Shown: positions 26,701-38,700 of the stretch, in pieces | How the letters are laid out: every line of letters begins with the position of its first letter | Numbering within the stretch: the stretch's first letter is position 1 | From: Amycolatopsis mediterranei | GTDB lineage: Bacteria > Actinomycetota > Actinomycetes > Mycobacteriales > Pseudonocardiaceae | Assembly: GCF_026017845.1 (NCBI RefSeq) | Contig: NZ_CP100416.1 | Span: 5,820,906-5,884,905 of the forward strand | DNA length: 64,000 nucleotides | Direction of reading: 5' to 3' | The notes under the pieces: model-generated | The model's database searches: none | What the model was told of the DNA's origin: nothing | Seen by the model: the letters and a program-made list of their open reading frames with translations, nothing else | Position numbers and translations under genes: made by a program

Positions 26701-29700
26701 GGGAAGACCGTGCGCAGGGCTTCGTGGCGCTCGACCACGTCGGACAGCGCCGTGCGCAGCGCGTCGACGTCGAGGGTGCCGGTCAGCCGGACCGCCGTCG
26801 GCATGTTGTACGTCGCCGACGGGCCTTCCAGGCGGTGCAGGAACCACAGCCGCTGCTGGGCGAACGACAGCGGCAGCACGTCCGGACGCGGATCGACGCG
26901 CACCAGCGCCGGCCGGGCCGCTCCGGAGTCCGAAGTGGACAGCAGGGCGGCCAGCCCGGCCACCGTCGGCGTCTCGAACACCGACCGCACCTGCAGTTCG
27001 ACGCCGAACACCGCGCGCAGCCGCGCGACCAGCCGGGTCGCCATCAGCGAATGCCCGCCGAGGGCGAAGAAGTCGTCGTCGACGCCGATCGACGCCGCGT
27101 CGAGCACCTCGGCGAAGAGCCCGCAAAGGACTTCTTCGACCGGCGTCCGCGGCGCCCGGCCCGTGGACGTCCCCTGCTTGTCGGGGTTCGGCAGGGCGCG
27201 CCGGTCCAGCTTGCCGGAAGCCAGCAGCGGGAGCCGGTCCAGCAGCACGAACGCCGACGGCACCATGTACTGCGGCAGCCGGTCGCGGACGTGCGCCCGC
27301 AGCGCCGCCACCAGCGCGCTCGCGTCCCGCTGCCCGGCCGGGTGGTTGCCCAGCGCGTCGAGGGCGGCCCGGACCGGGCGGCCGCGGTGGATCCGGGTGG
27401 GCTCGCCCGTGGTGAACACGACCTCCAGCTCGCCGACGTCCGCGGTGAGGGTCGCGTACGCGCGGTAACCGTGACGGCCGCCGAGATCGTGCAGCGTCTC
27501 GGGGTCCACTCCGGACCGATCCTCCAGAGAGGACAGTGCCGTCTCGGCGTCGCCCGCGGCCAGCGCCGCGACGGCGGCGAGTTCGCCGGACAACCGGGCG
27601 TCCGGCACGCCGGTGACGCGCAGCCGGGCCGGGCGAGCCGCCAGGACCCGCTCCAGCTCGTCCACCGAGGCGAACGCGACGACCTGCTCTTCGGCCGCTT
27701 CGGGCCGCGGTGCCTTTCGCAGGACGACGTCGTAGCGGTGCCGGGTCAGCTCGTTGTGCGCGTGGCCGCGCTTGACCCACAGGTCGACGTCGTCGAAGCC
27801 GTCGAGAGCCAGGGCCGCGAAGAAGTCAGGGTCCAGGACCAGCTCGCCCTCGCGAGCGATCGCCTGGTCCACCGCGGCGACGTCCCGGCGGCCGTGCCGC
27901 AGCTCGGTCGCGGTCCGGAACGCCCGCAGCGAACGGAGGTTCCGGATGTCGCCGAGGAACAGCACACCACCCGGCCGGACGTGCGCGGCGGCCGTGCGGA
28001 GGACTTCGGCGAGGTAGCCGACGCTCGGGAAGTACTGCGCGACCGAGTTGACGATCACCGTGTCGAAGTCCGGCAGTTCGCCCAGGTCGTGGGCGGGCCG
28101 CGCGGCCAGGTGGACCTTGCTCGCGAACGGCGTCGCCGCGAGTTCCCGCCGCAGGTTCGCGATGGCCTGCTCGGACAGGTCGACGCCCCGGTACTCCTCG
28201 GCGTCCGGCGCGATCCGCGACAGGATCAGACCGCTGCCGACGCCGATCTCCAGCACCCGCTTCGGCCGCAGCGCCCGGATCCGCTCGATCGTCGCCGCGT
28301 GCCACTCCCGCATCTCGGCGAGGGGCAGCTCCGAGCCGTCGTAGCTGGAGTTCCAGCCGGTGAAGTTCTCCTCCAGCCCGCCGGACGCCGCTTCGGTGAA
28401 GACGTTCTCGTGCAGCTCCCGCCACTCGCCGACGTGGTCCCGTTCCGCTTCTTCGTCCCGTCCGGCCGACGGCACGGCGTAGGCGATGAGCCGGCTGTCC
28501 CGGGCGACGACGACTGACTGCCCGACGGCCGGGTGCTCGGCCAGCACGGACTCGATCTCGCCGAGCTCGATGCGGTAGCCGCGGATCTTGACCTGGTCGT
28601 CGGCCCGGCCGAGGAACACCAGCCGCCCGTCCGGACGCCATTTGACCAGGTCACCCGTGCGGTAGAGCCGCCCGCCCGAACCGAAGGGGTCCGCGACGAA
28701 CCGCTCCGCCGTCAGCCCCGGCCGCCCGAGATATCCCCGCGCCAGGCCGCTTCCCGCGAGGTACAGCTCCCCCACCACACCGGGCGGGACCGGCCGCAGC
28801 CGGGCGTCGAGCACGTACGCGCGGGTGCCGGGGTCGGGGATGCCGATGGGGACGACGGTCGCGTCCGCCAGCTCGGCCGGGTCGCTTTCCCCGAGCGTCG
28901 AGTTGGTGGTCGCCTCGGTCGGGCCGTAGGCGTTGAACATCCGCCGCCTCGGCGCCCAGCGGCGCACCAGCTCCGGCGACACGCGCTCGGTCCCCGCCAG
29001 CAGCACACCGTCCCGCGGGAGGTCACAGTCCGCCGGCATGGCGTCGAGCAGCGCGGGTGGCAGGATCATGAAGTCGACGCCGTGGGCGTGCGCGTACTCG
29101 GTCAGCGCCGGGCCCGCGACCCGCCGCTCGGCCGGGACGACGACCAGCCGCCCGCCCGAGAGCAGGCCGAGGCAGAGGTCCCAGAACGCGACGTCGAAGC
29201 TCGGCGACGCGAACTGCAGCACCCGGCTGTGCGGGCCGACGCCGAAGCGTTCGACCTGGGTGGCGACCAGCTTCGCGACACCCGAGTGCTGGAGGACGAC
29301 GCCCTTGGGCCGTCCGGAGGAGCCCGACGTGTAGATCACGTAGGCCGCGTTCTCCGGCCGGACCACCACCGAAGGGTCCTCTGTGGACATCGCGGTGAGT
29401 GCCGCGTCGTCCAGAAGGACCCGAGGCAGGGTTGTGGGTAGCTTCGCCTCGATGTCCCGGGTCGTCACCACGCAGACCGGGGCCGCGTCCTCGACCATGT
29501 AGGCGATGCGGTCGCCCGGGTAGTCGACGTCGATCGGCAGGTACGCGGCACCGGCTTTGAGCACCGCCAGCTCGGCGATGATCATGTCCACCGAGCGCGG
29601 CACGGCCAGCGCGACCACCCGCTCCGGCCCGGCACCGCGCTCGAGCAGCAAGTGCGCGAGCCGGTTGGCGCGGGCGTTCACCTCGGCGTAGGTCAGCTCG

Positions 29701-32700
29701 ACGTCCTCGAACACGAGCGCCACCGCATCCGGTGCCTCGGCGACGCGGCGGGCGAACATCCCGGGGAACGTCTCGGTGCCCGCCGGTTCGAGCGACCCCG
29801 CCCATTCGGTGAGCACCCGGTCGCGCTCGTCCCCGTCGAGGAGGTCGAGGGCGCCGACCGGGCGGTCGGGCTCGGCCAGGGCCGCGCGCAGCAGGACTTC
29901 GAGGCGGCGCAGGATCGCGTTCGCGCCCGCGTGGTCGAAGACGTCGGCGTTGAACTCCAGCACCCCGGCGATCCCGGCGTCGCGCTCGGTCAGCGAAATC
30001 GAGAGGTCGAACTTCGACGTCCCCGTGGTCACCGGGAGCTCGGTGACGGCCAGGCCGGGCAGGGTCACCTCGGCCCGGGCGTTGTTCTGCCCGGCGATCA
30101 TGACCTGGAACAGCGGGTGGTAGGACGGTGACCGCGCGGGGTTGAGCAGTTCGACCAGGCGCTCGAAGGGCACGTCCTGGTGGGCGTACGCGTCGAGGTT
30201 GCGTTCGCGGACCCGGGCGAGCAGTTCGCGGAACGTCGGCTCGCCGCCGGTGTCGACGCGCAGGACCAGGGTGTTGACGAAGAAGCCGACGAGGTCGTCC
30301 AAGGCCGGGTCGGTGCGGCCGGCGATGGGCGAGCCGATCGGCACGTCCGTGCCGGCGCCCAGCCGCGTGAGCAGGGCGGCGAGGGCCGCGTGCACGACCA
30401 TGAACACGCTGGCGCCGCTCTCGCGGGCCAGTTCGGCCAGCCCGGTGTGGAGGCCGGCGTCCCAGGTGAAGGTGTGCAGCTCGCCGCGGAAGGTCGCGGT
30501 CGCCGGGTGCGGCCGGTCCAGGGGCAGCTCGATCCGGTCCGGCAGGCCGTCGAGGGCCGTCCGCCAGTAGTCCAGCTGCGCGCTCAGGACGCTGTCCGGG
30601 TCGTCTTCGCGGCCGAGCAGATCCCGGTGCCACAGCGTGTAGTCCGCGTACTGCACCGGCAGCGGCGTCCACTGTGGAGCTTCGCCGGCGCCTCGGGCGG
30701 CGTAGGCCGTGGCGAGGTCGCGCCACAGCGGGGCCATCGACCAGCCGTCGGAGGCGATGTGGTGGAACACGAGGGCGAAAACGTGCTCGCGGGCGCCGAG
30801 CCGCAGCAGCTCCGCGCGCACCGGCACGTGCCGCTCGAGATCGAACGATCCGCGGACCAGCCCGGTCAGGGTCTCGTCGAGTTCGGCGACCTCGCGGACG
30901 GGAAGGTCGACCTCCCCGGGCGCGAGGATGTCCTGGTAGGGCACACCGTCCCGCTGTGGGAACCGGGTCCGCAGTGCCTCGTGGCGGGCGACCACATCGG
31001 ACAACGCCCTGCGCAGCGCTTCGACGTCGAGATCGCCTTCCAGCCGCATGATCAGCGGGACGTTGTAGGTGGCCGACGCCCCTTCGAGGTGGTGCAGGAA
31101 CCACAGCCGCTGCTGGGCGCCGGACAGCGGGACGAGCTCCGGGCGAGGCGCGGGGACCAGCGGCGGCCGCGCGGCGCCGCGGGCGGTGGCGAGCACCCCG
31201 GCCAGGCCGGCCGGGGTCGGCGTCTCGAAGACCGCCCGCACTTCGAGCTCGGCGTGCAGGGCCGCGCGGACGCGGGCGATCAGCCGGGTGGCCAGCAGCG
31301 AATGCCCGCCGAGCGCGAAGAAGCTGTCGTCCGGGCCCACCCGCGGGAGGCCGAGGACGTCGGCGAACAGCTCGCACAGCTGCCGTTCGACCGGCGTCCG
31401 CGGCTCGCGGCCGGAGACGGGCGCGCTCCTCTCCGGGGCCGGGAGCGTGCGGCGGTCGAGCTTGCCGTTCGCCGTCACCGGAAGCGCGTCGAGCACGACG
31501 ATCGCCGACGGCACCATGTGCTCGGGCAGCCGTTCGGCGGCCAGCGCGCGCAGGTCCGCGGGCAGGGCGGTGCTCCGGTGCGACCGCCGGGGATTGCCGG
31601 TGTAGGAGAGCAGCGGCTCCGGGCCGGGCCGGAACGCGCCGGCCGGGTCGCCGCTGGTGAACAGGACGTCGACCGAGCCGTCAGCGGCCGCGGACCAGGT
31701 CACGACCGCGCCGAGTTCGTACCAGTCCTCGGGGTTCACGCCTTCGGTGATCCGCCCGTTGGGAACGCCCTCGACGCGCAGGCCGTCGCGGACCCGTTCC
31801 GCCACCTCGTCCACAGTGGACACATCGGTACCCCAGGTCAGCGTTGCCCCTGGGAGCGGCCCGGCGGCACCGGGGCGCAGGACGACGTCGTAGCGGTACT
31901 GGGTGAGTTCGTTGACCGCCCGGCCGCGCTTGACCCGGATGTCCGCCGCGACTCCGTCGAGGCCCGCGAAGAACTCCGGCGCGACGAGCAGCTCCTTCTC
32001 CCGCAGCAGCCGCTGTTCGACGTCACCGCCGCGCGCCTGGGCCACAGCTGTGTGGAACGCCCGGACCTGGCGCAGGTCGCGGACGTCTCCGACGAAGAGC
32101 GAGCCGCCCGGCGCCAGGAGTTCCAGGGCCTTGCGCACCACATCCAGGAGGTACGTCCCGCTCGGGAAGTACTGGACGACGGAGTTGAGCACGATCGTGT
32201 CGAAGAACCCGGCCGGCAGGCCGGTGACGTCGGCGGCGTCGCCGGTGCGCAGTTCGACCCGCCCGGCAAGCGCGGGATCGGCCGCGACCCGCTCGCCGAG
32301 CGTAGCGATGACCTCGGCGGAGAAGTCCGTGCCCCAGTAGGCCTCGCAGTGCGGAGCCAGCTCGGTCAGGAGCAGGCCGCTGCCGACGCCGATCTCCAGG
32401 ACCCGCTGCGGCCGGAGGGACCGGATCCGCGTGACGATCGCGTCGCGCCACTCGCGCATCTCGGCCCGCGGGAGCGGCTCGCCGGTGTAGCTGGAGTTCC
32501 AGCCCGCGAACTCGTCGCCGTCGCCGGAGTACATCGAGTCGTACAGCTCACGCCACTCGCCGACCTGCTCGGTCTCCTCCTCGGCCGAGCCGGAGGTGTC
32601 GGCCGGGACGACGTACCCGACCAGGCGGACGTCGCCGGGGCGGTCCTCGCGGGCGACGACGACGGCGTGGGCGACGTCGTCGTGCGCGGCCAGGGTCGCG

Positions 32701-35700
32701 GCGATCTCCCCGGGTTCGACGCGGAACCCGCGGATCTTGATCTGCTCGTCGCCGCGGCCGAGGAACTCGAGGACGCCGTCGGGGCGGAAGCGGGCGAGGT
32801 CGCCGGTGCGGTACATCCGGGCGCCGGGCGCGCCGAACGGGTCGGCGACGAACCGCTCGGCGGTGAGCCCGGCCCGGCCGAGGTAGCCGCGGGCGAGCTG
32901 GACGCCGGCCAGGTACAGCTCGCCGGGGGTACCCGGCGGGACCGGGCGCAGGGCGGCGTCGAGGACGTAGGTGCGGGTGTTCCACACCGGACGTCCGATG
33001 GGGATGGAACCGTCCTCTGTGGACGTCCGCCACGACGTCACGTCGACCGAAGCTTCGGTCGGGCCGTACAGATTGTGCAGCTCGGCGTCCAGCACCTGGC
33101 CGAACTGCGCGACGGCGTCCAGAGGCAGGGCCTCGCCACTGCACAGCACCCGGCGCAGGTTCGTGCACTCCGCCGCCGCCGGCTCCTGGAGGAAGACCTG
33201 GAGCATCGACGGGACGAAGTGGACGGTCGTGATGTCCCGGTCGCGGATCAGCCGGGCGAGGTAGGCGGGGTCCTTGTGCCCGTCCGGCCGGGCGAGCACC
33301 TCGGTGGCGCCGGTGATCAGCGGCCAGAGGAACTCCCACACCGACACATCGAAGCTGGACGGCGTCTTCTGCAGCACGCGGTCGTCGGGCGTGAGGCCGT
33401 ACTCGGCCTGCATCCACAGCAGCCGGTTCACGATCCCGGCGTGCGGGACGACCACGCCCTTCGGCCGGCCCGTCGACCCGGAGGTGTAGATGACGTACGC
33501 CGGGTTCTCCGGCCGCGGCACGACTTCCAGGGGCGCGTCCGAGACGCCGGCCAGGTTGGCCGGGTCGTCCAGGAGCACGGCGCCCGGGACGGCGGTGTCC
33601 GCGACGGCCAGCACGAGTGCCGGGGCGGCGTCTTCGAGCATGAACGCGATGCGGTCGGCCGGATAGCCGGGGTCGAGCGGCAGGTAGGCCGCGCCCGTCT
33701 TGAGCACGGCGAGGATCGCCGTGACCAGGTGCGTCGAGCGAGGCAGCGCCAGGGCGACCACACGCTCGGGCCCGGCTCCGCGCGCGGCCAGCACGCGGGC
33801 CAGGCGATTCGAGACGGCGTCGAGCTCGGCGTAGGTGAGTACTTCGTCCTCGAACACCAGCGCCGGGTGGTCGGGAGTTCGCGCGACCTGGGCGGCGAAC
33901 AGCTCGGGGACGGTGACCGCGGGGACGTCCTCGATGGCACCTGACCAGGTCTTTTCGAGGCCGGCGCGCTCGGCCGGGGTGAGCACGTCGAGGGAGCCGA
34001 GGCGGCGGTCCGGGGCGGCGGCGACCTGCCGGAGCAGGGTTTCCAGGCGGTCGAGGAGGCCGGTCACGGTGGCGCGGTCGAACACCTCGGCGTTGAATTC
34101 GGCCTGGCCGCGCAGGCCGTCGGCGCGCTCGGTGAAGGAGAACCAGAGGTCGAACTTGGCCGTGCCGGTGCCGACGGGCCGCTCGGTCACGGTCAGGCCG
34201 GGCAGTTCGACGCCGGTGCCGGGGGTGTTCTGCCAGGCGAGCATGGTCTGGAACAGCGGGTGGTGGGCGAGCGACCGGGCCGGGTTGAGCGCCTCGACCA
34301 GCCGCTCGAACGGGACGTCCTGGTGGGCGTAGGCGTCGAGGCTGCGCTCGCGCACCCGGGCCACGAGTTCGCGGAACGACGGGTCGCCGCCGGTGTCGAC
34401 GCGCAGCACCAGGGTGTTGACGAAGAAACCGACGAGGTCGTCCAGGGCCGGGTCGGTGCGGCCGGCGATCGGGGTGCCGATCGGGATGTCGGTGCCCGCG
34501 CCGAGCCGGGACAGCAGCGCCGTCAGGCCCGCGTGCACGACCATGAACGGGCTGGCCCCGCAGGCGCGGGCGAGGTCGGCGAGCCCGGCCTGCAGCCCCG
34601 CGTCCCAGGTGAAGGTGAAGAACCCGCCGCGGTAGGCCGAGACCGGCGGGTGCGGCCGGTCGAGCGGAAGCGGGATCCGGTCGGGCAAGCCTTCCAACGT
34701 CTCACGCCAGTATTCGAGCTGGCCTTGCTCTTCCGCCGCAAGGAGATCACGTTGCCAGAGCGTGTAGTCCACGTACTGCACGGGCAGCGGCGTCCACTGT
34801 GGAGCTTTACCGCGCAGCCGGGCGCGGTAGGCCGCCGCGATGTCCCGCCACAGCGGGGACAGCGACCAGCCGTCGGCGGCGATGTGGTGCACGACCAGCA
34901 CCAGCACGTGCCGCCGCGGGTCGACGGTCAGCAGTTCCGCGCGCACCGGTACCCCGGCACCGAGGTCGAACACGCCGCGCACGAGCTCGTCCACTTCGGC
35001 GTCCACATCGGACACTTCCCGGACGGTCAGCTCCACCGTCCCCTCGGGCAGGATCCGCTGGTACGGCACGCCGTCGACGACCGGGAAGACCGTCCGCAGG
35101 GCCTCGTGCCGGTCCAGGACGTCGGCGAGCGCCGAACGCAGCGCGTCGACGTCGAGTTCGCCGGCGAGCCCCACGACGAACGGGACGTTGTAGGTCGCCG
35201 AGCCGCCTTCCAGCCCGTGCAGGAACCACAGGCGCTGCTGCGCGAAGGACAGCGGCAGCCGCTCCGGCCGCTCGGTGACGCGCCCGAGCGGGCGCCGCCC
35301 GGTCTCGGTGACGGCGCCGGCGAGGAAGTCCGCGAGCGCGGCCGGCGTCGGAGCGTCGAACACCGCCCGCACCGGCACTTCGGCGCCGACCGCCGCGCGG
35401 ATGCGCTGGATCAGCCGGGTGGCGAGCAGCGAATGCCCACCGAGCGCGAAGAAGTCGTCGTCCGGTCCGGCCTGCGGCACCCCGAGGACGTCGGCGAACA
35501 TCTCGCACAGCAGCTGCTCGACGGGGTTGCGGGGCGCGCGGCCGGGTCCGGCGGTGAACCGCTCGGGGCTCGGCAGGACCTTGCGGTCCAGCTTGCCGGA
35601 GGCGAGGACGGGCAGCTTGTCGAGGATCACGAACGCCGAAGGCACCATGTACCGCGGCAGCCGATCCCGGACGTGCGCGCGCAGCGACGCCACCAGCGCA

Positions 35701-38700
35701 CCGGTTTCCCGCCGGGCCGCCGGGTTGTTGGCGTACGAACCCGGCGTGCCCGTCGGACGCACCGGGCGGTAGGCGGGGCCGTCCTCCCCCCTCGAGAAGA
35801 CGGCCTCCAGCTCGCCGCCTTCGGCCGCCAAGGTCACCGCCACGCGATAGCCGGCGCGCTCGCCGAGCCGGTAGAGGTCTTCCGGGTCGACGCCGTCGCG
35901 GCGGTCGAGGGCGGCCAGGGCGGCCTCGGCGTCGCCGGTGTCCAGGGCGCGGACCGCGGCCAGCTCGCCCGCCAGCCGCGCGTCCGGGATCGCGGTGACG
36001 CGCAGCCGCTCCGGCGTCTCGGCGGCCAGGAACCGTTCCACCGCACCGAGGTCGCCGAACGCGACGACCTGCTCTTCGGCCGCCGCCGGCCGCGGCGCCT
36101 TCCGCAGGACGACGTCGTAGCGGTGGCGAGTCAGCTCGTTGTGCGCGGTGCCGCGCTTGACCCACAGGTCGACGTCGCCGAAGCCATCGAGTTCCCGGGC
36201 CAATGCCGGGAAGAAGTCCGGATCGAGGACCAGCTCGCCTTCGCGCGCGATCGCCTGGTCCACCGCGGCGACGTCGGTGCGGCCGCGGTGCAGCTCGACG
36301 GCGGTCCGGAACGCCCGCAGCGAACGGAGGTTGCGGAGGTCGCCGAGGAAGATCGTGCCGCCCGGAACCAGCCGCGCGGCGGCGGTTTTCACGACTTCGG
36401 CGAGGTAGTCCGCGCTGGGGAAGTACTGGGCGACGGAGTTGATGATCACCGTGTCGAAGTCCGGCAGTTCGCCCAGGTCGTGGGCGGGCCGCGCGGCGAG
36501 CTGGACCTTGCCCGCCAGCTCGGGCATGGCGGCGACCTCGCGCCGGACGTTCTCGACGGCGCTCTCGGAGAGGTCCACACCCCAGTAGGTTTCGGCGTCC
36601 GGGGCGATCCTCGAGAGGATCAGCCCGCTGCCGACGCCGATCTCCAGCACCCGCTTCGGGTGCAGCGCCCGGATCCGCTCGATCGTCGCCGCGTGCCACT
36701 CCCGCATCTCGGCGCGGGGGAGCTCCGAGCCGTCGTAGCTGGAGTTCCAGCCCGCGAAGTTCTCTTCGATGCCGTGGGACCCGGCGAGCATCTCCTCGTG
36801 GACGTCGTGCCATTCGTCGACGTGGCCCTGCTCGGCCGCCTGGTCGCGGTCGGGCACCGGCACGGCGTAGGCGATCAGCTGCCCGTCCTGCGCAATGACG
36901 ACCGGCTGGCCGACGCGCGGGTGTTCGGCGAGCACCGACTCGATCTCGCCCAGCTCGATCCGGTAACCGCGGATCTTGACCTGGTCGTCGGCGCGGCCCA
37001 GGAACACCAACCGGCCATCGGGCAGCCACTTCACGAGGTCACCGGTCCGGTAAAGCCGTCCGCCCGAGCCGAACGGGTCCGCCACGAACCGCTCCGCCGT
37101 CAGCCCCGGCCGCCCGAGATACCCCCGCGCCAGACCACTTCCCGCGAGATACAGCTCCCCCACCACCCCGACCGGCACCGGCGCGAGGTGCGCGTCGAGG
37201 ACGTACGCCCGGGTGCCGGGGTCCGGCACGCCGATCGGGACGGCCGAGCCCGGCGCGATCTCCGGGTCGCAGAGGCCGAGCGTCGAGTTGGTCGTGGCCT
37301 CGGTGGGTCCGTAGGCGTTGAACATCCGCCGTCCGGGCGCCCAGCGGCGGACCAGCTCCGGCGACACCCGTTCAGTGCCCGCCAGCAGCACGCTGTTCCG
37401 CGGCAGGTCGCAGTCCTCGGGGAACTCGGCGAGCAGGGCGGGCGGCAAGATCATGAAGTCGACGCCGTGGGCGTGCGCGTATTCGGCCAGTTCCGGCCCG
37501 GGCACCCGCCGTTCGGCCGGGACGATCACCAGGCGGCCGCCGGAAAGCAAGCCGAGGCACAGGTCCCAGAAGGCGACGTCGAAACTCGGCGACGCGAACT
37601 GCAGCACCCGGCTGTGCGGGCCCACCCCGAACCGCTCGGACTGCGTCGCGACCAGCTTGGCGACGCCCGCGTGGGAAACCACGACGCCCTTGGGCCGTCC
37701 GGTGGAGCCGGAAGTGTAGATGACGTAGGCGGCGTTGGCCGGGACGATCGCGGCGGCCGGGTCCGTCGCCGGCGCGTCGCCGATGTCGAGCTCATCGAGG
37801 AGCAGGACGTCGCCGTCGAACCGGCCGGCGAGTGCGCGGGTGGTGACCACGCACACCGGGCGGGCGTCGGCGACCATGAACGCGAGGCGCTCGCCCGGGT
37901 AGTCCTGGTCCAGCGGCAGGTACGCGGCGCCGGCCTTGAGCACCGCGAGTTCGGCGACGATCATGTCCACCGACCGCGGCACGGCGAGCGCGACCACCCG
38001 CTCGGGACCCGCGCCACGGGCGATGAGGACGTGGGCGAGGCGGTTCGCGCGGGCGTCGAGTTCGGCGTAGGTGAGTTCGGTGTCCTCGAAGACCAGCGCG
38101 ATCCCGTCCGGGTTTGCCCGGACCCGGGCCGCGAACAGCTCCGGCAAGGTGGACAGCGGCGTCGCGAGGTCCGTGTCGTTCCAGTCGTCGAGAATCCGGT
38201 GCAGTTCCGGCGCGGCCATCAGCGCGAGCCGGTCGACCGGCCACTGTGGACGTTCCGCCGCCTCGGCGAGGAGGTGGCCGAGGTGGTCGAGCATGCGGTC
38301 CACAGTGGACTCGTCGAGGACGTCGGGACGGTAGCGCACCCCCTCGCCGGTCAGGTTCAGGTCCAGGGGCAGGTCGGTCGCGGCGCCGAAGCCGACATTG
38401 ACGAGCAGCGACCCGCCGCGACCGGGCTCCGGCTCCAGCTCGGCGACCAGGTCGGCGAAGGGCACCTCGTGCCCCAGCGCAGCTTCTCGCGCCTCACGGA
38501 CGCGCGCGACGACGTCGGCAAATCCGGGCGAGCCGCCCAGATCCACCCGCAGCGGCACCAGCGAGCCGATCCCGAGCAGGACGTCGGCCGTTCCCGCGTA
38601 GCGGGACAACAGCACCGTGAACGCCGCGAGGAGCGTCAGCTCGTCGGCCTCGGGCACGGGCCGGGCGAGCGTCGCCGGGGCGGCGGGCGCCGCCGGATAG

